A stretch of DNA of 64,000 bases from Pseudomonas aylmerensis (GCF_001702265.1 NZ_MAUE01000048.1:62001-126000); one strand, 5' to 3'; positions 1-8,966 are shown, counted from the stretch's first letter. Notes: generated by a model not told the origin, from the letters alone. A program made the numbers and translations.

Positions 1-84
1 GTCCAGCGCCGCTTCGACGTAGGCGAGGAACTTGCCAGCCAACAGTTGGCTGTCGGTAATGGCATACAGGCCACGTAGTTTCAT
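1..84 (-). CDS. thiE: Thiamine-phosphate synthase, N-terminal part (partial)
   Basis: The first 28 codons of a gene that runs off the left edge. The protein begins MKLRGLYAITDSQLLAGKFL, the usual start of ThiE, which joins the pyrimidine (HMP-PP) and thiazole (THZ-P) halves into thiamine phosphate. It lies 27 bases downstream of thiD on the same strand, the usual Pseudomonas order, so the two are probably one transcript. The (beta/alpha)8 fold and phosphate-binding residues lie outside the window, so the call rests on the N-terminus and the neighbour. Confidence 0.85.
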   Translation of the reverse strand, partial: MKLRGLYAITDSQLLAGKFLAYVEAALD

Positions 85-111
85 CGGGCAGGCCCCTTCG
101 AGCAGAAAAAG

Positions 112-909
112 TTACGAGCAGAAATCCAGCGGCAACCGACGCGGTACGAACTGGCCCTGACCGAGTTGTTCGGCGTCACGCAGGGTGCGCCAAGTGTAGT
201 TGAGGGCCGATTGCACCGCGCTGACCAACCCTTCGCCCTGGGCGATCCGGCCGGCCAGGGCACTGGCGAGCGTGCAGCCCGAACCGTGATAGCTGCCGGG
301 CAAGCGCTGGCAGGTGAAGGTCTGGCGCGTGCCGTCACGGCTGTAGAGGCGGTTGTGCACTTCATGCTCGTCGCCATGCCCGCCGGTGATCAGCAGGTGC
401 TTGATGTACGGCAGCAGTTTTTCGGCGCATTCGTCCGCCGTGCCCTCGGGCAGTTCGGCGAGGATGCGCGCTTCGGGCAGGTTCGGCGTGGCGATCAGCG
501 ACAGCGGCAACAGCCGCTCGCGCATGGCATAGCCGACTTCATCCTTGCCCAGGCTGCCACCGCCGCCGGCGCGCAGCACCGGGTCGCAGACGACCGGCAG
601 GTGCGGGTGCGCCTGCAGCAGTTCGACCACGGTGTCGACCATCGCGGTGGAACCGAGCATGCCCAGCTTGACCGCTGCCACTTCGGAGTCGCCGAGCACG
701 GCATTGGCCTGGGCCAGCACCCACTCGCGGTCGAGCACGCGGAAATCGCTGACGTTGACGGTGTTCTGCACGGTCAGGGCGGTGACGGCCGGAGCCGCAT
801 GGCAGCCCTGGGCGAGCAGGGCTTCGATATCTGCCTGCAAGCCGGCGCCACCACTGGGATCATGGCCGGAGAGACAGAGGACAACGGGGCGAGAGCTGTA
901 GATATTCAT
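112..909 (-). CDS. thiD: Hydroxymethylpyrimidine/phosphomethylpyrimidine kinase
   Basis: Phosphorylates HMP and then HMP-P to HMP-PP, the pyrimidine precursor used by ThiE. The 265-residue protein has the ribokinase-like signature GHDPSGGAGLQADI near residue 15, the CDPVLRAGGGGSLG segment mid-protein, and the C-terminal anion-hole motif GSGCTLASALAG. I chose the ATG at 909 (MNIYSSRPVV); an in-frame ATG 7 codons upstream would add residues not typical of the family. thiE follows directly. I recognise no TPP riboswitch upstream. Confidence 0.93.
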   Translation of the reverse strand: MNIYSSRPVVLCLSGHDPSGGAGLQADIEALLAQGCHAAPAVTALTVQNTVNVSDFRVLDREWVLAQANAVLGDSEVAAVKLGMLGSTAMVDTVVELLQAHPHLPVVCDPVLRAGGGGSLGKDEVGYAMRERLLPLSLIATPNLPEARILAELPEGTADECAEKLLPYIKHLLITGGHGDEHEVHNRLYSRDGTRQTFTCQRLPGSYHGSGCTLASALAGRIAQGEGLVSAVQSALNYTWRTLRDAEQLGQGQFVPRRLPLDFCS

Positions 910-1071
910 GGTGCGCGAGCTTACCACCAAACGCTTTTTGCGTGGCTGTCGGGTGAGGGTTGAATGTTGCCGGAGTTGTGACGCTTTTTTGGCGCTTTTT
1001 CAGTCGAGAAAACCCGCTGAAACCCGCGTCCTAGAGCCTTTCAAAAAATTATTTCAATGGTGTCCAATGGC

Positions 1072-1091
1072 CTTTAGCGGCTATGCTAAAG
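1072..1091. promoter_or_regulatory. Inverted repeat in the thiD / histidine kinase intergenic region
   Basis: CTTTAGC and GCTAAAG form a perfect 7-bp dyad around a 6-base loop, about 95 bases upstream of the histidine kinase start. TATGCT inside it could also serve as a -10 element. It could be an operator or part of a promoter; the sequence does not decide. Confidence 0.3.
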
Positions 1092-1184
1092 TGGATCCAA
1101 ACAACTTAATGTACCGCCGGTGTACGTCTTCTCAAAAGGAATGGGGGGCTTTTGACATAACCGGACACGCCACACTGGGGCTCT

Positions 1185-3575
1185 ATGCGCTATTTGCTGA
1201 TTTTATTGTTGTGCGGGCTGCCAATGCTCGCCAGCGCCATCGAGTTCAACCAGGACACGCGAAGCCTGCCGCTGGGCCGAGTCATGCAAGTGCTCGAAGA
1301 CCCCACCGATGCGCTGACCATCGCTGACGTCAGTTCACCCGCCTACGCCGCCCAATTCAAGCCCCATGACAAAGCCACCCTCAACGCCGGCTATTCGCGT
1401 TCGGTGTTCTGGCTCAAGGTCGACCTGCATTACCTCGCCAAGGACCCGCGCGCGCCGCGCACCTGGTTTTTGGAGTTGGCCTACCCACCCCTGAATCACC
1501 TGGACCTGTACCAGAACGACGGCACCGGGACCTACCGGCTGACCTCCCGCACGGGCAGCGCATTGCCGTTTTCCAGCCGTGAAGTCCGCCAGAGCAACTA
1601 CCTGTTCAAGCTCAACTTTGTGCCCGATCAACAGCAGACGGTCTACCTGCGCCTGCAAAGCGAAGGCTCGATCCAGGCGCCCTTGACGCTGTGGGCCGGC
1701 ACCGCTTATCTGGAACAACAACCCCTGCGCCTGTCTGTGCTCGGGGTGATCTACGGCGTGCTGCTGGGGATGCTGGTCTACAACCTGTTCATCTACCTGA
1801 GCGTGCGCGACACCAGCTACCTCTATTACATCCTTTATATCGCCTCGTTCGGCCTCTACCAGTTGTCGGTCAATGGCGTGGCGGTGGAGTACTTCTGGCC
1901 GAACAACCCGTGGTGGGCGAACGCGGCGGTGCCGTTCCTGATCGGCTCGGCGGCGCTGTTCGGCAGCCTGTTCGCCCGCAGTTTCCTGCACACCGCGCAG
2001 CACAGCCGCTGGCTCAACCGCATCCTGCTGGGGCTGGCGGCGTGCGGCGCGGTCGTCATGGCGCTGGCGCTGCTGACCAGCTATGCGGTGGCCTTGCGCC
2101 TGGCCACCGGCCTGGCGCTGGTGTTTACCGTGACCATCTTCGTGGCTGCCATCAAGGCCTGGTATTGCGGCCAGCGCATGGCGCGCTATTTCATCATCGC
2201 CTGGTCGGCGTTCCTGCTCGGTGGGGTGATCAATACCCTGATGGTGCTGGGCTACCTACCGAACATGTTTCTCACCATGTACGCCAGCCAGATCGGTTCG
2301 GCGATCGAAGTGGCGCTGTTGTCCCTGGCGTTGGCCGACCGCATCAATTCCATGCGCGAGCAGCAGGCGCAGATCCTGTTCGATGCCAGCCAGAAGCTTG
2401 AAGTGCTCAACCAGCAGTTGGCGCGCAGCAACCGGCTCAAGGATGAATTCCTTGCGACCCTGACCCATGAATTGCGCACGCCGATGAACGGCGTGATCGG
2501 CTCCCTCGAACTGATGCAAACCGTGCCGCTGGGCGACGACCTGGCGCAATACCAGCAAACCGCCGCCGGTTCGGCGCGGGACATGATGCGCATGGTCAAC
2601 GGCATTCTGACGCTGACCGAATTGCAAGCCGGACGCCTGACTCCCCAGCCCAAGGTCTTCAGCCTGCGCGGCGCGCTCGACGGTTTGCGCCAGCAATTCA
2701 ATGCCAGCGCCCAGAGCAAAGGCCTGGCGTTTTCCATCGACGTGGCGGACGAGTTGCCGGACCGCGTGATGGGCGATGCCGACAAACTCCTGCAGTGCCT
2801 GGATTGCCTGCTGGACAACGCTTTCAAGTTTACCCATGAGGGCTCGGTGCGCCTGCGGGTGGTGGGCGTGCCGCAGAGTGACGGTGGCGTGCGCTTGAGT
2901 TTTATCGTCACCGACACCGGTATCGGCTTCGCTTTCCTCGACGAGGCCACGCTGTACCAGCGTTTCTTCCAGCTCGATGGCTCGACCACCCGCGAATACG
3001 GTGGCCTGGGGATTGGCCTGGCGATTTGCCGGCAGTTGATCGAACTGCTGGGCGGGCGCCTCACCCATCACTCCGAGCCGGGCAAGGGCAGTCGCTTCCA
3101 GTTGGAGATGCAGGTCAGCCTGGTCGCCCCGGAGCCAAAGCGGACACCCGATCGGCAGCGTGGCCCTCAGGATTGCGCGGTGCTGCTGGTGGATGACAAC
3201 AGCGTGGGCCAGTTGGCTGTGCGCGGCATGTTGCTCAAGCTCGGTTATCGGGTAAAAACCGTGGACAACGGGCCGTCCGCATTGGCGAGCCTGCAGGCCG
3301 AGACATTCGACGCAGTATTGTTGGATATACCTGAAGGCGGTTTCTCGTTGTGCTGTCAGATTCGTGCCCTGCCTGGCTGCGCTGAGTTGCCGGTGATTGC
3401 CTTGAGTACGTCGCTGAATGTGTCCGAGCGCGAACATTGCCATGGCATCGGCGTCTCCGAGCGCCTGGCCAAGCCCGTGCGTTTCGACGCTTTGCAGGCG
3501 GTGTTGGAGCGTCGATTGTTGGGGCGAGTAGAGGGCGAAAGCGCCGGACATTCGGCGGGTATGCCACTTTTTTAA
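1185..3575 (+). CDS. 7TMR-DISM hybrid sensor histidine kinase
   Basis: A 796-residue membrane sensor kinase. A signal peptide (MRYLLILLLCGLPMLASA) is followed by a periplasmic 7TMR-DISMED2-type domain (about 25-165), a seven-helix DISM region (about 180-385) and a short coiled coil. The HisKA domain has its phospho-acceptor near residue 428 (THELRTPMNG). The HATPase has N-box LLDNAFKFTHEG, G1 DTGIGF and G2 GGLGIGLAI. A C-terminal receiver (about 660-775) has VDDN, an Asp near 714 (LLDIPEGG) and Lys in LAKPVR. The loop after that Asp looks about three residues short of the usual DxxMPxxDG. The ligand is unknown, and no response regulator gene is adjacent. Confidence 0.88.
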   Translation: MRYLLILLLCGLPMLASAIEFNQDTRSLPLGRVMQVLEDPTDALTIADVSSPAYAAQFKPHDKATLNAGYSRSVFWLKVDLHYLAKDPRAPRTWFLELAYPPLNHLDLYQNDGTGTYRLTSRTGSALPFSSREVRQSNYLFKLNFVPDQQQTVYLRLQSEGSIQAPLTLWAGTAYLEQQPLRLSVLGVIYGVLLGMLVYNLFIYLSVRDTSYLYYILYIASFGLYQLSVNGVAVEYFWPNNPWWANAAVPFLIGSAALFGSLFARSFLHTAQHSRWLNRILLGLAACGAVVMALALLTSYAVALRLATGLALVFTVTIFVAAIKAWYCGQRMARYFIIAWSAFLLGGVINTLMVLGYLPNMFLTMYASQIGSAIEVALLSLALADRINSMREQQAQILFDASQKLEVLNQQLARSNRLKDEFLATLTHELRTPMNGVIGSLELMQTVPLGDDLAQYQQTAAGSARDMMRMVNGILTLTELQAGRLTPQPKVFSLRGALDGLRQQFNASAQSKGLAFSIDVADELPDRVMGDADKLLQCLDCLLDNAFKFTHEGSVRLRVVGVPQSDGGVRLSFIVTDTGIGFAFLDEATLYQRFFQLDGSTTREYGGLGIGLAICRQLIELLGGRLTHHSEPGKGSRFQLEMQVSLVAPEPKRTPDRQRGPQDCAVLLVDDNSVGQLAVRGMLLKLGYRVKTVDNGPSALASLQAETFDAVLLDIPEGGFSLCCQIRALPGCAELPVIALSTSLNVSEREHCHGIGVSERLAKPVRFDALQAVLERRLLGRVEGESAGHSAGMPLF

Positions 3576-3644
3576 GCCCGGTGTCGGTGCTTAACTGAAA
3601 TTCAGGCCTCAAATCGACGTGGCCTTTTTTCCAGGAGGCCCGTC

Positions 3645-5294
3645 ATGAACCTGCACTCGTTCGCCGAAACCCACGACGTCACCAACCAGCCGCCATCCCT
3701 GGATGGCACCAACCTCTACCGCATCGACCTGCCCCTGCAAGAGTGGTCGCGCCGCTTCGGCGCCGGCTGGGCCGAGACGCGCATCGATGCCTACGGGGAG
3801 CTGGCCGGTGGGCCGATGATGGCGGCCGGGTTCCTGGCGAACCAGAACAAACCGGTGTTCAACAGCCATGACCGTTATGGGCATCGCATCGACCTGGTGG
3901 AGTTTCATCCGGCCTACCACGAACTGATGCGCATCGCCGTGGAACACGGCCTGCCGTCGTTGCCGTGGGCCCATCCGCAGTCCGGCGCGCATGTCGCCCG
4001 CGCGGCCATGACCTACCTGCACAGCCAGGCCGAAGCCGGCACCGGCTGTCCGTTGACCATGACGTTTGCCTGCGTGCCGGCCCTGCACCTGCAGCCGGAT
4101 CTTGCGCAGACCTGGTTGCCGAAAGTCCTCAGCACCGAATACGACCCGCGCAACGTCGGCATTGCCCACAAGGGCGGTGCCACCATCGGCATGGCCATGA
4201 CCGAGAAACAAGGCGGCACCGACGTGCGCGCCAACACCACCCGCGCCTATCCGGTAGGCGCCGGTGGCCCGGGGCAGGCCTACGAGCTGGTGGGGCACAA
4301 GTGGTTCTGCTCGGCGCCGATGTGCGATGCGTTCCTGACCCTGGCGCAGACTGACAAGGGCCTGACCTGTTTCCTCCTGCCTCGGCACCGCCCGGATGAC
4401 ACGCGCAACGAGTTCTATATCCAGCGCCTGAAAAACAAACTCGGGAATTGCTCCAACGCCTCCAGCGAAGTCGAGTTTCGCGGCGCCCTGGCCTGGATGA
4501 TCGGCGAAGAGGGCCGTGGCGTACCGACCATCATCGAGATGGTCGCCATGACCCGCTTCGACTGCATGGTCGGCTCCAGTGCCCTGATGCGCCAGGCGTT
4601 GACCCAGGCCAGCCATCATTGTGCCCATCGTTCCGTGGGCGGGCGTGTGCTCAGCGAGCAACCGCTGATGCAAAACGTGCTGGCCGACCTGGCCTTGGAA
4701 AGCGAAGCCTCGCTGGCCTTGAGCATGCGCATGGGCCGGGCGCTGGATCATCTGGATAATGAGCAGGAAGCCAAGTTCGCCCGGCTGGTGACGGCGGTGG
4801 GCAAGTATTGGATCTGCAAGCGTGCGCCGGCGATGATCAACGAAGCCGCCGAGTGCATGGGCGGTGCCGGCTATGTGGAGGACAGCATCCTGCCGCGCCT
4901 GTACCGTGAGGCGCCGGTGAATTCCACGTGGGAAGGTTCCGGCAACGTGCAATGCCTGGACGTGCTGCGCGCCCTGTCCAAAGAGCCGGGCGTGCTCGAG
5001 GCGCTGTTCGTCGAATTGGGCGACGGGCACGGCGACAGGCAACTGGCGCGGCATATCGAGCAACTGAAGTCGGCGTTCATGGACACCCAGGACATCCAGT
5101 ACCGCGCGCGGCAACTGACCGAGGACATTGCCGTGGCGCTGCAGGCCAAGCTGCTGCTGGAGGCCGGGAATGCGGCGGTCAGCGATGGCTTCATTGCCAG
5201 CCGTCTGGGTGAGTCGTCCGGCCGCGTGTATGGCACCTTGCCGCGGGGTGTCGATGTGGAGGCCATCGTCGCGCGCTCAACCCCGCAAACCTGA
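3645..5294 (+). CDS. AidB-like acyl-CoA dehydrogenase
   Basis: A 549-residue FAD flavoprotein that aligns along its length with E. coli AidB (541 aa). Shared stretches include GMAMTEKQGGTDV, VGHKWFCSAP, KNKLGNCSNAS, MTRFDCMVGSSALM and the C-terminal MPVNS-like and WEGSGN segments (here APVNSTWEGSGNV). AidB is induced by alkylating agents and binds DNA, with weak isovaleryl-CoA dehydrogenase activity; whether this homologue acts in alkylation resistance or in acyl-CoA oxidation cannot be read from the sequence. It has a strong GGAGG ribosome site. The gene stands alone, with a REP pair downstream. Confidence 0.82.
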   Translation: MNLHSFAETHDVTNQPPSLDGTNLYRIDLPLQEWSRRFGAGWAETRIDAYGELAGGPMMAAGFLANQNKPVFNSHDRYGHRIDLVEFHPAYHELMRIAVEHGLPSLPWAHPQSGAHVARAAMTYLHSQAEAGTGCPLTMTFACVPALHLQPDLAQTWLPKVLSTEYDPRNVGIAHKGGATIGMAMTEKQGGTDVRANTTRAYPVGAGGPGQAYELVGHKWFCSAPMCDAFLTLAQTDKGLTCFLLPRHRPDDTRNEFYIQRLKNKLGNCSNASSEVEFRGALAWMIGEEGRGVPTIIEMVAMTRFDCMVGSSALMRQALTQASHHCAHRSVGGRVLSEQPLMQNVLADLALESEASLALSMRMGRALDHLDNEQEAKFARLVTAVGKYWICKRAPAMINEAAECMGGAGYVEDSILPRLYREAPVNSTWEGSGNVQCLDVLRALSKEPGVLEALFVELGDGHGDRQLARHIEQLKSAFMDTQDIQYRARQLTEDIAVALQAKLLLEAGNAAVSDGFIASRLGESSGRVYGTLPRGVDVEAIVARSTPQT

Positions 5295-5304
5295 TCACCC
5301 TCCC

Positions 5305-5390
5305 GTGTAGGCGCCGGCTCGCCGGCGATAGCGGCCTTGAGACATGTATTGAATTCAAGGGCCTTATCGCCGGCAAGCCGGCTCCTGCAA
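5305..5390. repeat. REP pair (REPIN-like) between aidB-like gene and amn
   Basis: Two oppositely oriented palindromes, GGCGCCGGCTCGCCGGCGAT and TCGCCGGCAAGCCGGCTCCT, are separated by about 35 bases. This is the REPIN layout in the GCCGGCAAGCCGGCTCC subtype that recurs near 14.2 and 37.7 kb. Confidence 0.85.
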
Positions 5391-5467
5391 GGTAATGTGT
5401 TTCCAAATCGGTGTTTCGGTGTGGCCGGGATACAGGCAAGATAAAGGCCTGCACGTCAGAACACAGG

Positions 5468-6940
5468 ATGCTTACCGTGACCGAAGCTTTTGTTGTCGTT
5501 CAAACCGCTGAAGAAGCCGTGGATCGGCTGGCGGCTCTGCATGAGCGTGCTACCGGCGCCCTCAACCAAGCCCTCAAGCAATACCTCAAAGACCGCGTCG
5601 AACCCGACGCCGAACAACGTGCGCTGTTTCGCTATCCGGAACTGCGCTTGACCTACCACTGCCACGGCGAAGTCCCACAGACCACCCGGGCGTATGCCAA
5701 AGTCCAGTTGCCGGGTACCTACAGCGTTACCGTCACCCATCCGGCGGCGTTCCGTAAGTACCTGCTGGAACAACTGGTGCCGCTGATGCATGACTTTACC
5801 GTGACGGTGGAAGTCGGCGTCAGCCAACAGAACATCCCGTACCCGTATGTGGTGGAGCAGGGCGACGAACTGGCCGGCTCCGGCGTAACGGCCGCGACCC
5901 TCGCCCGTGTGTTCCCCAGCACCGACCTGTCGGCCGCCACCGATGGCATCGCCGATGGCCTGTACGACTGGGAAAACACCGACCCGCTGCCCCTGGCGTT
6001 GTTCGACGCGGCGCGCGTGGACTTTTCCCTGCGCCGCCTGGTGCACTACACCGGCAGTGACTGGCGCCATGTGCAGCCGTGGATCCTGCTGACCAACTAC
6101 CATCGCTATGTCGACCAGTTCATCTTGCATGGCCTGGAACAACTGCGCAGCGACCCGCGTTTCATCCGCATGGTGCTGCCAGGCAACGTGGTGATCGACA
6201 AGAGCATGGACCACGGTGAAGCATCGGCGATTGCCGCCGGCGTGGTGTGGCATCGCTACCAGATGCCGGCCTATCACCTGCAGGCCACTGATGGCCACGG
6301 CGTGACCCTGGTGAATATCGGCGTCGGCCCGTCCAACGCCAAGAACATCACCGACCACCTGGCCGTGCTGCGCCCGCATTGCTGGCTGATGATCGGTCAC
6401 TGCGGCGGCCTGCGCCAATCGCAGACCATCGGTGACTATGTATTGGCCCACGCCTATATGCGCCGCGACGGGATTCTCGACCGCGTGGTACCGCCGAATA
6501 TCCCGATCCCGGCCCTGGCCGAAGTGCAGCTGGCCTTGCAGCAAGCGGCGGCCAATGTCACCGGCGAAAAAGGCGAAGAGCTGAAAAAACGCCTGCGCAC
6601 CGGCACCGTGCTGACCTACGACGACCGCAACTGGGAACTGCGTTGGGCCCAGGAGCGCCCGTTGATCAACCTGTCCCGCGCAGTGGCCGTGGACATGGAA
6701 AGCGGCACCATCGCCGCCCAGGGTTATCGCTTGCGCGTACCGTACGGCACCTTGTTGTGTGTGTCGGACAAACCGCTGCACAGCGAAATCAAGCTGCCGG
6801 GTTCGGCCAACGCGTTCTATGAACGTGCGGTCAGCCAGCACTTGAAGATCGGCATCGAGGCGGTCGACCTGTTGCGCACCGAACTCAACTCGCTGCACTC
6901 GCGCAAACTGCGCAGCTTCGACGAGCCGCCGTTCCGCTAA
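5468..6940 (+). CDS. amn: AMP nucleosidase
   Basis: Hydrolyses AMP to adenine and ribose 5-phosphate, adjusting adenylate pools in the cytoplasm. The 490-residue product is close to E. coli Amn (484 aa). An N-terminal regulatory domain (about 1-170) precedes a purine-nucleoside-phosphorylase-like catalytic domain with NIGVGPSNAKNITDHLAVLRP, MIGHCGGLR, and the AVDMESGTIAAQGYRLRVPYGTLLCVSDKPLH region. I chose the ATG at 5468 (MLTVTEAFVVV); an ATG 19 codons upstream lies in sequence that looks non-coding. It is monocistronic, with an imperfect inverted repeat just downstream. Confidence 0.93.
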   Translation: MLTVTEAFVVVQTAEEAVDRLAALHERATGALNQALKQYLKDRVEPDAEQRALFRYPELRLTYHCHGEVPQTTRAYAKVQLPGTYSVTVTHPAAFRKYLLEQLVPLMHDFTVTVEVGVSQQNIPYPYVVEQGDELAGSGVTAATLARVFPSTDLSAATDGIADGLYDWENTDPLPLALFDAARVDFSLRRLVHYTGSDWRHVQPWILLTNYHRYVDQFILHGLEQLRSDPRFIRMVLPGNVVIDKSMDHGEASAIAAGVVWHRYQMPAYHLQATDGHGVTLVNIGVGPSNAKNITDHLAVLRPHCWLMIGHCGGLRQSQTIGDYVLAHAYMRRDGILDRVVPPNIPIPALAEVQLALQQAAANVTGEKGEELKKRLRTGTVLTYDDRNWELRWAQERPLINLSRAVAVDMESGTIAAQGYRLRVPYGTLLCVSDKPLHSEIKLPGSANAFYERAVSQHLKIGIEAVDLLRTELNSLHSRKLRSFDEPPFR

Positions 6941-6960
6941 GCGGTTGGGATGGTCATTTA

Positions 6961-6995
6961 GCGGTCAGGCCACTAGCATTGTCGGTCCTGACCGT
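6961..6995 (+). terminator. Possible stem-loop after amn
   Basis: GCGGTCAGG pairs with CCTGACCGT (8 of 9 positions) across a 17-base loop between amn and rluE. It is followed by a mixed T-rich stretch, not a clean T run, so it is at best a weak terminator. Confidence 0.35.
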
Positions 6996-7012
6996 TAGAT
7001 GTTCCTTTTGCC

Positions 7013-7648
7013 ATGTCCCGTCCTGCTCGTCCCGATTCGCGCCGCCCCGGCGTGAAACCCCCGTATTCCGCTGCGCGTCGAGTCGCCAAGGCGCCACCGG
7101 CGGAGCCGAAGTTGATCCTGTTCAACAAGCCTTTCGATGTGCTGACCCAGTTCAGCGACGAAGGCGGGCGGGCGACCCTCAAGGATTTTATCGACATCCC
7201 CGGCATCTACCCCGCCGGCCGCCTGGACCGTGACAGCGAAGGCCTGTTGCTGCTCACCAACGACGGCCAGTTGCAGGCACGCATCGCCGATCCCAAGCAC
7301 AAGCTGGCGAAGACCTATTGGGTGCAAGTCGAAGGCGAGCCGACCGAGGAGCACCTGCAACGCCTGCGCAATGGCGTGGAACTCAACGACGGCATGACCC
7401 TGCCCGCCGAAGCCCGGCGGCTGGATGAGCCTGCGTTATGGCCGCGCAACCCGCCGGTACGCTTTCGCAAAAACATACCGACTTACTGGCTGGAGCTGGT
7501 GATTCGAGAAGGGCGTAACCGTCAGGTTCGGCGCATGACCGCCGCAGTCGGGTTGCCGACCTTGCGCCTGGTGCGCGTGCGAATTGGCGATTGGTCGATC
7601 GATGGCCTGGATCAAGGCCAGTGGAAAGAAGTGCCGGCGCGCTTATAA
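7013..7648 (+). CDS. rluE: 23S rRNA pseudouridine synthase, RluE type
   Basis: A 211-residue RsuA/RluE-family enzyme. It has the catalytic motif PAGRLDRDSEGLLLLTNDG, the substrate-binding KTYWVQVEG segment, and the C-terminal REGRNRQVRRMTAAVGLPTLRL. Length and lack of an S4 domain fit RluE (E. coli about 217 aa), which modifies U2457 in 23S rRNA. The basic, proline-rich first 30 residues are probably disordered. Its stop overlaps by 6 bases the stop of the convergent DUF2788 gene. RluB and RsuA are less likely because they carry an N-terminal S4 domain. Confidence 0.88.
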   Translation: MSRPARPDSRRPGVKPPYSAARRVAKAPPAEPKLILFNKPFDVLTQFSDEGGRATLKDFIDIPGIYPAGRLDRDSEGLLLLTNDGQLQARIADPKHKLAKTYWVQVEGEPTEEHLQRLRNGVELNDGMTLPAEARRLDEPALWPRNPPVRFRKNIPTYWLELVIREGRNRQVRRMTAAVGLPTLRLVRVRIGDWSIDGLDQGQWKEVPARL

Positions 7649-7861
7649 GGCGCCGGACTCGATCAGGCCGATCACCACGCTCTTGATGATGAATGCAGCC
7701 ACGCCCAGGCCGAGCACGAAGAACAGGATGAACGAGCCAAAGCGCCCGGCCTTGGACTTCTTTGCCAGGTCCCAGACGATAAAGCCCATGAAAATGATCA
7801 GGATGGTGACCAGGCCAGCCATCATCCATTCTTCAAACAGGGCGGGATCGATGTTGTTCAT
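7643..7861 (-). CDS. DUF2788 small membrane protein
   Basis: A 72-residue protein starting MNNIDPALFEEWMM, with two predicted transmembrane helices (MAGLVTILIIFMGFIVWDLA and the FILFFVLGLGVAAFIIKSVV region) and a basic KKSKAGRFG loop between them. It matches the DUF2788 family common in Pseudomonas, whose function is unknown. An in-frame ATG 9 codons upstream exists, but the start at 7861 matches family length. It is convergent and slightly overlapping with rluE. Confidence 0.75.
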   Translation of the reverse strand: MNNIDPALFEEWMMAGLVTILIIFMGFIVWDLAKKSKAGRFGSFILFFVLGLGVAAFIIKSVVIGLIESGAL

Positions 7862-7943
7862 GGGCTCTTCCGACGGGGCAGGCGGCAAGTATAAGGCAGC
7901 GTCTTCAACACAACATTGATTTGGATCGAGGTACGGTCCAAAT

Positions 7944-8031
7944 GTGGGAGCCGGTTTGCTCGCGAAAGCGCAGTGTCAGTCAACGCATGTATTGACGGAA
8001 TCAGCGCTTTCGCGAGCAAGCCCGCTCCCAC
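7944..8031. repeat. REPIN (GTGGGAGC..TTGCTCGCGAAAGC type)
   Basis: An inverted pair: GTGGGAGCCGGTTTGCTCGC at the left and GCGAGCAAGCCCGCTCCCAC at the right, about 45 bases between them. It lies between the DUF2788 gene and the Lrp-type regulator. Confidence 0.9.
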
Positions 8032-8055
8032 AGGGGATTTTCAGTGTTGTTGAAA

Positions 8056-8535
8056 TCAGGTACGCAAATGAGTCAGCGGCAATTCGGTGCTGTTGAGCAC
8101 CTGGTTCAGCACGAAGCTGGAGCGCACGCTGGTCACGCCTTCGATGCGGGTCAGGTGACCCAGCAGTAGCTTCTGGTAGTGATCCATGTCCGGCACCACC
8201 ACTTTCAGTTGATAGTCGGCGTCCATCCCGGTCACCAGGCTGCATTCCAGCACCTGGGGCAGGGTGCGGATGGCCGCTTCGAAATTCTCGAAACGCTCCG
8301 GGGTGTGGCGGTCCATGCCGATCAGCACATAGGCGGTCAGGCTCAGGCCGAGCATCTTGCGGTCGAGCAGGGCGACCTGGCGTGCGATGTAGCCGTCGTC
8401 CTCCAATTGCTTGACCCGGCGTGAGCAGGGCGAAGGCGACAGGCCGATACGCTCGGCCAACTCCTGGTTGGAGATCCTCGCGTCGCGCTGCAATTCCGCC
8501 AAAATACTCAGGTCGTATCGGTCAAGCTTGCTCAT
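8056..8535 (-). CDS. Lrp/AsnC family transcriptional regulator
   Basis: A 159-residue one-domain regulator. An N-terminal winged helix-turn-helix (LDRYDLSILAELQRDARISN, then ELAERIGLSPSPCSRRVKQL) is followed by a RAM/AsnC effector-binding domain (about 65-150; GMDADYQLKVVVPDMDHYQ). Such proteins act as octamers sensing amino acids or related metabolites. No amino-acid gene lies beside it, so the target is unknown. A REPIN lies just downstream. Confidence 0.88.
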   Translation of the reverse strand: MSKLDRYDLSILAELQRDARISNQELAERIGLSPSPCSRRVKQLEDDGYIARQVALLDRKMLGLSLTAYVLIGMDRHTPERFENFEAAIRTLPQVLECSLVTGMDADYQLKVVVPDMDHYQKLLLGHLTRIEGVTSVRSSFVLNQVLNSTELPLTHLRT

Positions 8536-8539
8536 TGGG

Positions 8540-8852
8540 TTGGCCTTTGTCGTAACTATTGCGGTGAATTATCCATGAAGGGTTAAAAATTGCGCAAGCA
8601 CTGTTTATTGACGCAATCTTCGCAATCATCTGTCGGACGTTGGCGGGTATCGTTATCAACAGAATCACCGCCTGGACAACAGTCCACAGCAGCTCGCCCA
8701 ATCAGGCCCGCTGCGGCCGCCACCCCAGCAGGGTTGAGTTGGCCTCCAGGCTGCACACTGTCCACAAGACGGCGTGAGGTGAGCCAACGTCAAAAGCGTT
8801 GAGCCAGGACGAAGTTCTCAAGGGGTGGCCGACGGGTCACCCCTTTTCTTTT
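8540..8852 (+). ncRNA. Candidate small RNA region ending at an orphan terminator
   Basis: The 430-base gap between the Lrp gene (8535) and the DUF6515 gene (8967) has no convincing protein gene; a TTG-initiated frame of 70 codons lacks a ribosome site and looks random. It ends in a strong plus-strand terminator at 8820-8852, although the nearest upstream plus-strand gene stops at 7648, more than 1 kb away. That suggests an unannotated plus-strand transcript. The 5' end is not defined by the sequence, so the start given is only the left edge of the gap. Confidence 0.35.
8820..8852 (+). terminator. Rho-independent terminator
   Basis: AAGGGGTG pairs perfectly with CACCCCTT across a 10-base loop, followed by TTCTTTT. 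It lies upstream of the DUF6515 gene and has no obvious coding partner. Confidence 0.75.
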
Positions 8853-8966
8853 GCCTTGAGAAAATTGTTCTCGTGACTGATAACCTGTCTCAGAACCGGG
8901 CGCGGCTTTTCCAGTCTTATCTATGAGGCCGGACGTTCTAGGCCCTTATCCGCAGTGAGGAATAGC

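Noticed and set aside
910..1184. TPP riboswitch before thiD
   Set aside because: No CTGAGA-type core on the minus strand; in Pseudomonas the element is usually before thiC, not thiD.
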